A DNA stretch of 64,000 nucleotides, from positions 682,001 through 746,000 of the forward strand of contig CANLYJ010000001.1 of the NCBI GenBank assembly GCA_947495295.1, in the 5' to 3' direction. Every line of letters begins with the position of its first letter. Within the stretch, counting starts at the first letter, position 1. A program made the position numbers and the translations under genes. The notes under the pieces are model-generated. The model saw only the letters and a program-made list of their open reading frames with translations, ran no database searches and was not told the origin of the DNA. This DNA comes from an uncultured Paracoccaceae bacterium. Lineage in GTDB: Bacteria; Pseudomonadota; Alphaproteobacteria; Rhodobacterales; Rhodobacteraceae. Positions 1 through 8,416 of the stretch are shown piece by piece.

Positions 1-1886
1 TGACTATGACGGCTGGTTCAGCGGTGGTATCGCGCGACAGCCCGCCATCTTTCAACAATGTGCTGGCCTATAAGGATGAGGTTGTCCCATGGATCAGGCA
101 ATTGACTGACGCGTGCCACGATCATGGCTGCGCAGTCATGATCCAGTTGACCCATCTTGGGCGCAGGACGGGTTGGAACAAGGGGCATTGGCTGCCGTCG
201 CTCTCATCCGGTCCGCACCGCGAACCGGCCCATAAGGCCTTTGCCAAGGTTGTTGAGGGATGGGATATCGCCCGCATCATCCGTGACTTTGCCGATGCCG
301 CTGAGCGTATGAAAGAGGGTGGCATGGATGGCGTCGAGATTGAAGCCTATGGTCATTTGATTGATCAGTTCTGGTCACCCCTCACCAATGATCTGGATGG
401 GCCATATGGAAACGCGACACTGCAGACCCAGATGCAGTTCGGACTTGATGTGCTGGATGCGATCCGTGACCGTGTGGGGCACGATTTCATCGTTGGTATC
501 CGCTATACCGCTGATGAGGCAGAGAAGGGTGGCATTACCCCTCAGGTCGGGCTGGAGATGGCCCAAATCCTGAAAGACAGCGGCAAGATTGACTTTTTCA
601 ATATCATTCGGGGGCGGGTCCATAGCGACCCCGCGCTGACCGCTGTCATACCGCTGCAAGGCATGGCGTCTGCCCCGCATCTGGATTTTGCAGGTTCCGT
701 GCGCGCGGCCACCGGGTTGCCCACCTTCCATGCCGCCCGCATCCCGGATGTGGCAACGGCACGGCATGCGATCTCGTCGGGTTTGCTGGATATGGTTGGT
801 ATGACCCGGGCGCATATGGCCGACCCGCATATTGTGCGCAAAGTCATGGAAGGGCGTGAGGATGATATCCGCCCTTGCGTGGGCGCCACCTATTGCCTTG
901 ACCGAATTTATCAGGGGGGCGAGGCGCTTTGCATCCATAACCCGGCCACAGGTCGAGAGTTGAGCATGCCGCATGTGATTGAACCTGCCACGGCATCGCG
1001 AAAAGTGGTCATCGTTGGGGCCGGACCCGGCGGATTAGAGGCCGCTCGCGTTTGTGCAGAACGCGGGCATGACGTGACTGTTTTTGAGGCGGCAGATCGG
1101 CCGGGCGGGCAAATCCGGCTCACAACACAGACCCCGCGCAAGCGCGAGATGATCGGGATTATTGATTGGCGGATGGCGCAATGTGCTGCCCGGGATGTGC
1201 GGTTCCAATTTAACACATTTGCGGAAGCAACAGATGTCACAACGATGAACCCCGACATTGTGATCATCGCAACAGGTGGGCTGCCGAACCTCGAACTTTT
1301 TGAACAGCGAGGGGACGCCGCAAATGTGATCAGCACATGGGATATTCTGTCTGGTGATGTGAAACCGGCGGGGCATGTGCTGGTCTATGATGAAAGTGGC
1401 GACAATCCGGCCATGCAAGCTGCCGAAATGGCGGTGGAGGCGGGCGCGGAGGTTGAGGTGATGACGCCCGACCGAAGCATTGCTCCTGATGTAATGGGCA
1501 TGAACCTGACGCCCTACCTGCGCAGTTTGCAAAAGCATGGGGTGCGGCTGACCGTGGCGGAGCGTCTGCTTGGCGTGACCCGCGATGGCAATCGGTTATG
1601 TGCGACGATTGGCACGGATTACAGCGATTTCAAGCGGGAGGCGCATTACGATCAGGTTGTGGTCAATTACGGCACACGGCCGCTGGACGATCTGTATTTT
1701 GACCTGCGCGATGGGTCGTCAAATCGCGGCGAGTTAGACCATGATGCGTTCATTGCTGGAAAACCGCAGGGGTTGCATACGAACCCGCAAGGAGCCTACC
1801 AGCTTTTCCGGATTGGTGACGCGGTGTCTTCGCGCAACACGCATGCCGCGATCTATGACGCGCTGCGGCTTTGCCATGTGATGTGA
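1..1886 (+). CDS. DgcA-like NADH:flavin oxidoreductase / demethylase (5' truncated)
   Basis: The reading frame is open to the left edge, and roughly the first 55 residues of the family are missing, so the first ATG at 6 is probably internal. The protein has an old-yellow-enzyme TIM barrel (about residues 1-310 here), then a Rossmann FAD/NAD module beginning VVIVGAGPGGLEAARV. Between them lies a cysteine-containing segment, CVGATYCLDRIYQGGEALC. This is the layout of trimethylamine dehydrogenase and 2,4-dienoyl-CoA reductase, and the cysteine segment is most like the dimethylglycine / N-methylproline demethylase branch (DgcA). The canonical C-x2-C-x3-C-x11-C iron-sulfur pattern is altered, with only three of the four cysteines obvious. 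The predicted role is oxidative N-demethylation of a betaine breakdown product in the cytoplasm; the substrate is an inference. The gene ends just before a hairpin cluster and faces an acyl-CoA synthetase gene. Confidence 0.85.
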   Translation, partial: TMTAGSAVVSRDSPPSFNNVLAYKDEVVPWIRQLTDACHDHGCAVMIQLTHLGRRTGWNKGHWLPSLSSGPHREPAHKAFAKVVEGWDIARIIRDFADAAERMKEGGMDGVEIEAYGHLIDQFWSPLTNDLDGPYGNATLQTQMQFGLDVLDAIRDRVGHDFIVGIRYTADEAEKGGITPQVGLEMAQILKDSGKIDFFNIIRGRVHSDPALTAVIPLQGMASAPHLDFAGSVRAATGLPTFHAARIPDVATARHAISSGLLDMVGMTRAHMADPHIVRKVMEGREDDIRPCVGATYCLDRIYQGGEALCIHNPATGRELSMPHVIEPATASRKVVIVGAGPGGLEAARVCAERGHDVTVFEAADRPGGQIRLTTQTPRKREMIGIIDWRMAQCAARDVRFQFNTFAEATDVTTMNPDIVIIATGGLPNLELFEQRGDAANVISTWDILSGDVKPAGHVLVYDESGDNPAMQAAEMAVEAGAEVEVMTPDRSIAPDVMGMNLTPYLRSLQKHGVRLTVAERLLGVTRDGNRLCATIGTDYSDFKREAHYDQVVVNYGTRPLDDLYFDLRDGSSNRGELDHDAFIAGKPQGLHTNPQGAYQLFRIGDAVSSRNTHAAIYDALRLCHVM

Positions 1887-1901
1887 TCAGCGTGACGGCA
1901 A

Positions 1902-1974
1902 ACAGACTTTCATCGAAAGTCTGTATCCAAATCCTCTGTGAGGATTTGTTACCAATTTCTTTGAAAGAAATTGG
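1902..1974. repeat. Three consecutive short perfect hairpins in a convergent intergenic gap
   Basis: Three perfect inverted repeats follow one another. CAGACTTTC pairs with GAAAGTCTG (1903-1911 with 1915-1923). CAAATCCTC pairs with GAGGATTTG (1928-1936 with 1940-1948). CCAATTTCTT pairs with AAGAAATTGG (1952-1961 with 1965-1974). Each has a 3-nt loop, and 4 or 3 nt separate neighbouring stems. The block fills almost the whole gap between two convergent genes, so a bidirectional terminator or RNA-stabilising element is likely. None has a clear U-tract, so the role is inferred. Confidence 0.75.
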
Positions 1975-1989
1975 CGCCGTTGAGATGTG

Positions 1990-3618
1990 TCATCCCATGC
2001 CTTTTGCCAGTTTCCGCAGCTCAAATTTCTGTATTTTGCCCGTCGATGTCTTTGGCAATTCCTGAAACACGACCCGTTTCGGCGTTTTGAAACCGGCCAA
2101 CCGTTCGCGTGTAAAGGCGATGATTTCATCCTCTTCCGCTTCGGCCCCATCCTTCAACTCAATAAAGGCACAAGGCACTTCGCCCCATTTATCGTCCGGT
2201 TTTGCGACAACCGCGCAGAGGTTGACCGCCGGGTGGTGCATCAATGCCCCTTCCACTTCGACAGAGCTGATATTTTCGCCGCCGGATATGATGATGTCCT
2301 TCGCTCTGTCCGAAATCTGGATCGACCCATCGGGATGTTGCACTGCCAGATCCTCAGAATGGAAGTATCCCCCCGCAAAGGCTTTCTCTGTTGCGTCGGG
2401 GTTCTTAAGATAACCTTTCATCACTGCGTTCCCACGCATCACAATCTCGCCCTGTGTTGCCCCATCCATTGTCACTTGCGCCATTTGCGGATCAACAACG
2501 GTGGTGTCCTCCATCATAGGAAAGGCAACACCTTGGCGTGCCTTGATCGCGGCTTGTTCGTCTTCGGGCAGGGCATCCCATGCGCTGTCCCAGATGCATT
2601 CGGTGACATGTCCGTAGGTTTCTGTCAGCCCATAGACCTGTTTGACGTTGAAGCCCAGCTTGCCGATGGCGGCCAGTGTGGCGGGCGCAGGGGGCGCACC
2701 CGCCGTAAACACCTCAACAACATGATCAAAGCTGCGCCTTTCGCCATCCTTTGCGTTGACAATCATGTTCAGCACAATTGGGGCGCCGCCAAAATGTGTC
2801 ACCCGTTCATCGCCAATCGCATCGTAAATCGCCTTGGCCGAAATGTCGCGGCAGCATATCACAGTGCCGCCAAGCGATGGCATCATCCAAGTATGGTTCC
2901 ACCCGTTGCAATGAAAAAGCGGTACGATCTGCAGGTAACGCATGAAGAGCGGCAGTTCCCAGGAAATCGGCGTGCCCATCGTCATCAGATACGCGCCCCG
3001 GTGGTGGTAGACGACGCCTTTGGGTCGACCGGTGGTGCCGGATGTATAGTTGAGCGCAAGGCTCTCCCATTCATCCTCTGGCATGATCCACTTGAAACCG
3101 GCGTCGCCGGTGGCCAGAAAATCCTCATAGTCCTGCTGTTCGCCCATTGCACGCACCCCCGCCTGATCGTCGGGGACTTCGATGATCAGCGGTGCGGATC
3201 CCTCCATCAGGTCGACAGCGGCCATCGCGAGGGGCAGGAATTGGCTGTCGACCAGGGCGACCTTTGCTTCGCCGTGATCGAAGATATAGGCAACAGTGTC
3301 CACGTCCAGCCGTGTGTTGATCGTGTTGAGAACGGCACCGCAGGCGGGTACGGCAAATGATGCCTCTGACTGAGCGGGTATGTTGGGAAGGATCGTGGCA
3401 ACCACATCGCCGGGTTTCACGCCCACTTTGGTCAGCGCCGAGGCCAATTGCGAGACACGGGCATGGTATTCTGCATAGCTTCGCCGAATGTGACCGTAGA
3501 CCAATGCTTCGCGATCCGCAAAAACCCGTGCCGCCCGTTGCAAATGCGACAATGGGGTCAGCGGCACATAGTTCGCTGCCCGTTTCCCCAACCCTTCTTC
3601 ATCCCGCATCCAGCCCAT
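1990..3618 (-). CDS. Acyl-CoA synthetase (AMP-dependent synthetase/ligase family)
   Basis: This 542-residue adenylate-forming enzyme activates a carboxylic acid with ATP and joins it to CoA. The signature P-loop YTSGTTGRPKGVV is present, as are a VYGLTETYG motif and a C-terminal hinge and lysine region (RAKDIIISGGENISSVEVE, and KTSTGKIQKFELRK at the end). The length is normal for fatty-acyl or methylmercaptopropionyl-CoA ligases. The start has a strong GGGAGG ribosome-binding site 8 nt upstream. The gene follows the beta-oxidation operon in the same direction, which suggests a fatty or branched-chain acid substrate. DmdB-type 3-methylmercaptopropionate ligase is an alternative that cannot be excluded from sequence alone. 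Confidence 0.9.
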   Translation of the reverse strand: MGWMRDEEGLGKRAANYVPLTPLSHLQRAARVFADREALVYGHIRRSYAEYHARVSQLASALTKVGVKPGDVVATILPNIPAQSEASFAVPACGAVLNTINTRLDVDTVAYIFDHGEAKVALVDSQFLPLAMAAVDLMEGSAPLIIEVPDDQAGVRAMGEQQDYEDFLATGDAGFKWIMPEDEWESLALNYTSGTTGRPKGVVYHHRGAYLMTMGTPISWELPLFMRYLQIVPLFHCNGWNHTWMMPSLGGTVICCRDISAKAIYDAIGDERVTHFGGAPIVLNMIVNAKDGERRSFDHVVEVFTAGAPPAPATLAAIGKLGFNVKQVYGLTETYGHVTECIWDSAWDALPEDEQAAIKARQGVAFPMMEDTTVVDPQMAQVTMDGATQGEIVMRGNAVMKGYLKNPDATEKAFAGGYFHSEDLAVQHPDGSIQISDRAKDIIISGGENISSVEVEGALMHHPAVNLCAVVAKPDDKWGEVPCAFIELKDGAEAEEDEIIAFTRERLAGFKTPKRVVFQELPKTSTGKIQKFELRKLAKGMG

Positions 3619-3712
3619 TCGTGATCCTCCCTTGGTTCACGCATAAAACAGGAGAAAGTGCCACGATGACAAGACTCAATTGTCTGACATTTAAGAGACG
3701 CGGGGTGGTTTC

Positions 3713-3750
3713 TGCAAAAAGGCGAGCAAATGGATCGCCCGCCTTTTGCA
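3713..3750 (-). terminator. Rho-independent terminator after the fadJ-type gene
   Basis: On the minus strand GCAAAAGGCG pairs with CGCCTTTTTGC around a 15-nt loop. The T-run lies in the descending arm. It begins about 18 nt past the stop codon of the multifunctional beta-oxidation gene. Confidence 0.65.
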
Positions 3751-3767
3751 TTCTGATGTCGTCTTCT

Positions 3768-5963
3768 CTAGGCCGCTTTGGCGTCTTGTTCGAAGCGTCT
3801 GTAGAATGACTGACCCTTGTCAGCCATCTCCCGCAGAAGATCGGGCGTCTTGAAACGCTGGCCAAACGCCGCCGTCAACTGATCGCAACGCTCTGCCGCA
3901 TATGGCGCGCCGATAATGTCGAGCCAGCTGAACGGACCGCCCGACCAAGGTGCAAAACCCCAGCCCAGGATCGCGCCAACGTCACCTTCGCGAATGTCTT
4001 CCAACACGCCTTCTTCCAGCGCGCGGACCGCTTCAAGGACCTGCGCAAACAGCAGGCGATGCTGCACGGTTGTCAGGTCAGGCTGGTCGTCCGCCACAGG
4101 ATATTGGGCGGTCAAGCCGTCCCACAGCCCCTGACGTTTGCCTTTTTCATCATAGGCATAAAAGCCCGCATTCGACTTGCGGCCCAGACGTTCCTGATCG
4201 AACATCCAGAACAGCACCTCGTCCACCTCGCCATCAGAGTAGGCATCGCCCATGGCGGCTTTGGTCGCCTTGGCGATCTTTACGCCCAGATCGACAGAGG
4301 TTTCGTCGACCAGTTGCAGTGGGCCGAGTGGCATCCCAACCAGCTTGGCCGCATTTTCGATCAACGCCGGTTCCACCCCTTCCTTCACCATCCGAATACC
4401 TTCGTTGATGTAAGGAATGATGCAGCGGTTCGCGTAGAAGAACCGTTCGTCATTGACCACAATCGGCGTCTTCTTGATCTGGCGGACATAGTCCAGCGCC
4501 TTGGCAACGGCGACCGGACCGGTTTCCTTGCCTTTGATGATCTCGACAAGCAGCATCTTGTCGACGGGGCTGAAGAAGTGGATGCCGATGAATTTTTCTG
4601 GATCAGCGGATGCTTTTGCCAGTTCTGTGATCGGCAAGGTGGATGTGTTTGTGGCAAAGATGCAATCGGGGCTGGTGACGGCTTGTACGTTCTTTGTCAC
4701 CTCTGCTTTAACGCCCACATCTTCGAACACCGCCTCAACAATCAGGTCGCAGCCTTCAAGCGCGGCATAGTCGGTTGTGGCGTTGATCAGGCCCAGCACG
4801 GCCTCCTTTTTCTCTTCCGTCACCTTCTTGCGGGCGATGCCCTTGTCCAGATGCGCAGTCGTGTACGACTTGCCCTTGTCGGCGGCTTCCTGTGTGCTGT
4901 CGATCAGGACAACCTGAATGCCGGCCAATGCGGAAACCAGTGCGATGCCTGCGCCCATCATGCCTGCACCGATCACGCCGACCTTTTTGACCTTCTGGTC
5001 GGGGGCTTCGGGGCGGTTTGCACCCTTTTCCAGCGCTTCTTTGTTGATGAACAGGCTGCGGATCATGGCAGATGAGCTTGGGTTCATCAACACGTTGGTG
5101 AACCAGCGCGCCTCGATCTTCAGCGCCTGATCAAAGGGCACCAGCGCGCCTTCGTAAACGGCCGAGAGCAGCGCCTTGGCAGCCGGGTAGACGCCTTGGG
5201 TCTTGCCATTGACCATTGCTGACGCGCCCACGAAGGTCATGAAGCCTGCGGGGTGGTAAGGCGCGCCGCCGGGCATTTTGTAGCCCTTTTCATCCCATGG
5301 CTTAACGATTTTGGGTTCGGACAGAACCCATTCTTTCGCCTTTGCCAGCAATTCACCGGCTGGAACCACCTCGTCGATAACGCCCGCTGCCTTCGCCTTT
5401 TGCGGGTTGTTCAATTTACCTTCCAGCAACAACGGCGACGCGGCCATCGCACCCAATTTGCGCACCAGACGGGTTGTGCCACCCGCGCCGGGGAAGATGC
5501 CGACCATAATTTCAGGCAGGCCGATCTTGGCTTTGGGGTTGTCGGCGGCAAAGATGCGATGACAGGCAAGCGGGACTTCCAGCCCAATGCCCAAGGCGGT
5601 GCCGGGCAGGGCGGCCGCGATCGGTTTGCCACCTTTGTTGGTTTTAGGATCCATGCCGGCACGTTCGACTTTGCGCAGCATGTGGTGCCCAGCCATGGTA
5701 AAATCGAAAAGACCCTGCGCCGGATTATCGCCGCTTTCCTCGCGGATGCTGGCAAGCACGTTCAGGTCCATTCCGCCTGCAAATGTATCCTTGCCCGATG
5801 TGATGATGATGCCTTTGACCGCATCATCGGCAAGCGCATCATCAATCAGATCGCTGAGAAGAGCCATGGACTCGCGGCTCATCACGTTCATTGATTTTCC
5901 GACTGTGTCCCATGTGATTGTGGCCACACCATCGGCGTCTGTTTTCATTGTAAAATCAGTCAT
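3768..5963 (-). CDS. fadJ: Enoyl-CoA hydratase / 3-hydroxyacyl-CoA dehydrogenase (FadJ/FadB-type alpha subunit)
   Basis: This 731-residue bifunctional beta-oxidation enzyme hydrates trans-2-enoyl-CoA and then oxidises 3-hydroxyacyl-CoA with NAD. The N-terminal crotonase domain covers about residues 1-190 and includes the GTALGIGLEVPLACHR oxyanion region and GLPEIMVGIFPGAGGT with its catalytic glutamate. A Rossmann domain starts near residue 328 (VGVIGAGMMGAGIAL). The dehydrogenase motif FIGIHFFSPVDKMLLVE follows, and two C-terminal HAD repeats complete the fold. The start at 5963 is chosen because the family begins there and an AGAAAGAGAA ribosome-binding region precedes it; the 17 codons upstream are unrelated. 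It overlaps the preceding gene by 8 nt, so translation is probably coupled. Confidence 0.93.
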   Translation of the reverse strand: MTDFTMKTDADGVATITWDTVGKSMNVMSRESMALLSDLIDDALADDAVKGIIITSGKDTFAGGMDLNVLASIREESGDNPAQGLFDFTMAGHHMLRKVERAGMDPKTNKGGKPIAAALPGTALGIGLEVPLACHRIFAADNPKAKIGLPEIMVGIFPGAGGTTRLVRKLGAMAASPLLLEGKLNNPQKAKAAGVIDEVVPAGELLAKAKEWVLSEPKIVKPWDEKGYKMPGGAPYHPAGFMTFVGASAMVNGKTQGVYPAAKALLSAVYEGALVPFDQALKIEARWFTNVLMNPSSSAMIRSLFINKEALEKGANRPEAPDQKVKKVGVIGAGMMGAGIALVSALAGIQVVLIDSTQEAADKGKSYTTAHLDKGIARKKVTEEKKEAVLGLINATTDYAALEGCDLIVEAVFEDVGVKAEVTKNVQAVTSPDCIFATNTSTLPITELAKASADPEKFIGIHFFSPVDKMLLVEIIKGKETGPVAVAKALDYVRQIKKTPIVVNDERFFYANRCIIPYINEGIRMVKEGVEPALIENAAKLVGMPLGPLQLVDETSVDLGVKIAKATKAAMGDAYSDGEVDEVLFWMFDQERLGRKSNAGFYAYDEKGKRQGLWDGLTAQYPVADDQPDLTTVQHRLLFAQVLEAVRALEEGVLEDIREGDVGAILGWGFAPWSGGPFSWLDIIGAPYAAERCDQLTAAFGQRFKTPDLLREMADKGQSFYRRFEQDAKAA

Positions 5964-6447
5964 TTCTGTTCTCTTTCTGATCGAGAGGCGGCAGGTCAGG
6001 GATATGAGGAGCATCCGCGATGCGCGGCATCAATACGTCGAACTGTGCGTTCGTGATGGCGTTTGCCGCAACTGTTTCCAGCCATTCTCCGTTGATCTGC
6101 TCCAACCGCAACCGGTTTGGATAAGGTTTCACAAGGCGCTTGCCGCCTTGCAGGATATGCGTGACATGATTGCCTTCGATAACCGTCTCTGACTTGAACG
6201 CCGCTTCGGTCGCGATCCGGACGTAATCGGTGGTCCCATGAGACTTGAGCATGTGGTGAAGGCCGTGGAAATAAGACTCCAGTTCGTCCCGCGTTTCGAT
6301 AAGATGCTCTGCCCGTTCCTGCAGGATCATATGCGGCAGCTCGATACGATCCGCGAAAGCACCGAAATCCCGATCCATCATTGCAGCAGACAGGGCATCA
6401 ACATGCGCCTGATAAATCTGCAATGCATTGTTTGTATCGGATTTCAT
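5956..6447 (-). CDS. NTF2/SnoaL-like hypothetical protein
   Basis: A 163-residue cytoplasmic protein without a signal peptide. Its length, alternating amphipathic helices and beta-rich C-terminal half resemble the NTF2/SnoaL cone fold, although no catalytic residues can be assigned by eye. The frame is open for 97 codons further upstream, but that extension overlaps the thiolase gene and is low-complexity shadow sequence, so the start MKSDTNN is preferred. It sits between the thiolase and FadJ genes, 31 nt downstream of the former and overlapping the latter by 8 nt, so it is part of the operon. Its role is unknown. Confidence 0.7.
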   Translation of the reverse strand: MKSDTNNALQIYQAHVDALSAAMMDRDFGAFADRIELPHMILQERAEHLIETRDELESYFHGLHHMLKSHGTTDYVRIATEAAFKSETVIEGNHVTHILQGGKRLVKPYPNRLRLEQINGEWLETVAANAITNAQFDVLMPRIADAPHIPDLPPLDQKENRND

Positions 6448-6478
6448 GAGGCTCTCACGTTCCAGTGTCAGGCAATTC

Positions 6479-7690
6479 TCAGACACGTTCGATAATCGTT
6501 GCAGCCCCCATGCCGGACGCGATGCACAAGGTCGCCAGACCTGTGCCTTTTCCGGTGCGCTCCAACTCATCCAGCAGGGTGCCGATGATGATTGCGCCGG
6601 TTGCGCCCAATGGGTGACCCATGGCGATAGAACCGCCATTGACGTTGACCACACTGTCATCGACATCAAACGCTTGCATGAAGCGCAGGACGACGGATGC
6701 GAAGGCCTCGTTGACTTCGAACAGGTCGATGTCACCAATGCTCATGCCGCTATCGGCCATGATCTTTTCGGTCACAGGAACTGGGCCCGTCAGCATGATG
6801 GTTGGGTCAGTGCCGATCTTGGCGGTTGCCTTGATCCGCGCGCGGGGTTTGATGCCCATGGCCTCGCCCCATTCTTTTGACGCAACCAGAACACCAGCCG
6901 CACCATCCACGATACCCGAAGAGTTCCCGGCGTGGTGGATATGGTTGATCCGTTCCAGGTGCGGGTATTTCATCAGTGCGACCTTATCAAAGCCGGGCAT
7001 CACCTCGCCCATCGCCTGAAAGGCGGGGTTGAGCCCACCAAGACTTTGCATATCCGTGCCGGGGCGCATGTATTCGTCATGATCAAGGATCGGCAGGCCG
7101 TTCACGTCCCGCACGGTGATGATGGATTTGTCGAACCGCTTGTCATCCCAGGCCGCTTTGGCCCGTTTCTGGCTTTCCATTGCCAGTTTGTCCGCGTCAT
7201 GGCGGCTGAACCCATATTCGGTCGCGATGATATCGGCGCTGATCCCTTGCGGCACGAAATAAGTGTCCATGGCGATGGACGGGTCAACGGCAATCGCCGC
7301 CCCGTCGCTACCCATGGCCACACGGCCCATCATTTCGACACCACCAGCGATATAGGCCTGACCGGCCCCGCCTTTGACCTGGTTGGCGGCCAGGTTCACG
7401 GCTTCCATGCCTGATGCACAGAACCGGTTGATGGCCAGACCGGGAATGGATTGATCAAGGTCAGACGCCAGCACCGCCGTCCTTGCAAGGCAGCCGCCCT
7501 GTTCGCCGACCTGGGTGACATTGCCCCAGATCACATCCTCAACGGCGTGGCCTTCGAGGTTGTTGCGTGCCTTCAATTCGTTCAGCACACCGGCAGACAG
7601 GCGCGCGGATGTCACCTCGTGCAGGCTGCCGTCCTTGCGGCCTTTGCCGCGCGGGGTGCGCACGGCGTCATAGATATAGGCTTCGGTCAT
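6479..7690 (-). CDS. fadA: Acetyl-CoA C-acyltransferase (thiolase)
   Basis: A 403-residue thiolase that cleaves 3-ketoacyl-CoA with CoA to release acetyl-CoA, the last step of beta-oxidation. The nucleophile is Cys91 in INRFCASGMEAVN. The other conserved elements VNEAFA, GGSIAMGHPLGATGA and CIASGMGAA are intact, giving the Cys-His-Cys active site. GGAGG lies 6 nt before the ATG. It is encoded 22 nt after the GST gene and before the FadJ-type gene, so the two enzymes can form the usual trifunctional complex. A biosynthetic acetoacetyl-CoA thiolase role is possible but less likely in this operon. Confidence 0.93.
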   Translation of the reverse strand: MTEAYIYDAVRTPRGKGRKDGSLHEVTSARLSAGVLNELKARNNLEGHAVEDVIWGNVTQVGEQGGCLARTAVLASDLDQSIPGLAINRFCASGMEAVNLAANQVKGGAGQAYIAGGVEMMGRVAMGSDGAAIAVDPSIAMDTYFVPQGISADIIATEYGFSRHDADKLAMESQKRAKAAWDDKRFDKSIITVRDVNGLPILDHDEYMRPGTDMQSLGGLNPAFQAMGEVMPGFDKVALMKYPHLERINHIHHAGNSSGIVDGAAGVLVASKEWGEAMGIKPRARIKATAKIGTDPTIMLTGPVPVTEKIMADSGMSIGDIDLFEVNEAFASVVLRFMQAFDVDDSVVNVNGGSIAMGHPLGATGAIIIGTLLDELERTGKGTGLATLCIASGMGAATIIERV

Positions 7691-7712
7691 GAGGTCCTCC
7701 GTTATGGCCGGG

Positions 7713-8339
7713 CTACCCGAGGGCGCGCGGCATCAGATCATAGGGGTGTTTCCAGCCGGGTGTGGCCGCGATGCGGTCGAGCCAGGCGTTGATATTGGGG
7801 TATTGGGTACGGTCGAAGGTGAAGTCTTCAGTGTAGAACAAGTAACCACAGCAGGCGATGTCGGCGATTGTGATCTCGTCACTGGCCAGCCAGTCGCGTC
7901 CATCCAGATGCATTTCCATCACCTTGAGCGCAGAGGCAAGGCGCATTGCCATAAAGGCGTTCACATCCGCATTGCGCTTTTCTTCGGGCAGGAAGTTCAT
8001 GTTGAACCGTAGCGGGCCAGCGACGCCGGACACTTTGTGGTTGTCGAAAAACATCCAGCGCAGCACGTCGCGCCGTTCGGCGGCAGATTTGCCGCCCAGT
8101 TTACCCGTTTTGGAGCTGATGTAATCCTGAATGACACCGGATTGGGTCAGGACAGTATCGCCATCTTCCAGCACCGGGACTTCGCCCATCACGTTCAACG
8201 CGCGGAATTCGGGGGACCGTGTGGCACCTTTGAAGAAGTCGACAAAAACAGGCTCCCAAGCCTCTTCGGCGAGGGTCAAGGTCAGTGCGGCCTTATAGGC
8301 GTTTCCGCTTTCGGCAAAGCAATGCAGTTTCATGGACAT
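7713..8339 (-). CDS. Glutathione S-transferase family protein
   Basis: A 208-residue protein with an N-terminal thioredoxin-like domain (MKLHCFAESGNAYKAALTL), a conserved glutathione-contact segment GEVPVLEDGDTVLTQSGVI, and an all-alpha C-terminal domain with the N-capping motif TIADIACCGYL. The start MSMKLH at 8339 is preferred over the upstream in-frame ATG at 8360 because GGGAGG stands 8 nt before it. It lies between the acyl-CoA dehydrogenase terminator and the thiolase gene in the same orientation. The substrate is unknown. Its genomic position suggests removal of reactive acyl or enoyl intermediates, which is inference. Confidence 0.88.
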   Translation of the reverse strand: MSMKLHCFAESGNAYKAALTLTLAEEAWEPVFVDFFKGATRSPEFRALNVMGEVPVLEDGDTVLTQSGVIQDYISSKTGKLGGKSAAERRDVLRWMFFDNHKVSGVAGPLRFNMNFLPEEKRNADVNAFMAMRLASALKVMEMHLDGRDWLASDEITIADIACCGYLFYTEDFTFDRTQYPNINAWLDRIAATPGWKHPYDLMPRALG

Positions 8340-8384
8340 ATGAAAGGCCTCCCAACCCAATCAATGACGCCGTCCAGCGTCGAA

Positions 8385-8412
8385 AGAGGGCGCGAGTCTC
8401 GCGCCCTCTGAT
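8385..8412 (-). terminator. Hairpin after the acyl-CoA dehydrogenase gene
   Basis: An 11-bp perfect stem, AGAGGGCGCGA with TCGCGCCCTCT and a 3-nt loop, begins 8 nt past the dehydrogenase stop codon. Only a short T-run follows on the minus strand, so termination may be partial and leave the GST-thiolase-FadJ genes expressed by readthrough. Confidence 0.65.
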
Positions 8413-8416
8413 CAGC

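Noticed and set aside
1990-3360. Long plus-strand frame of 457 codons opposite the acyl-CoA synthetase
   Set aside because: It is the mirror of a strongly conserved gene on the minus strand; its residues are His/Cys/Arg-rich with no domain.
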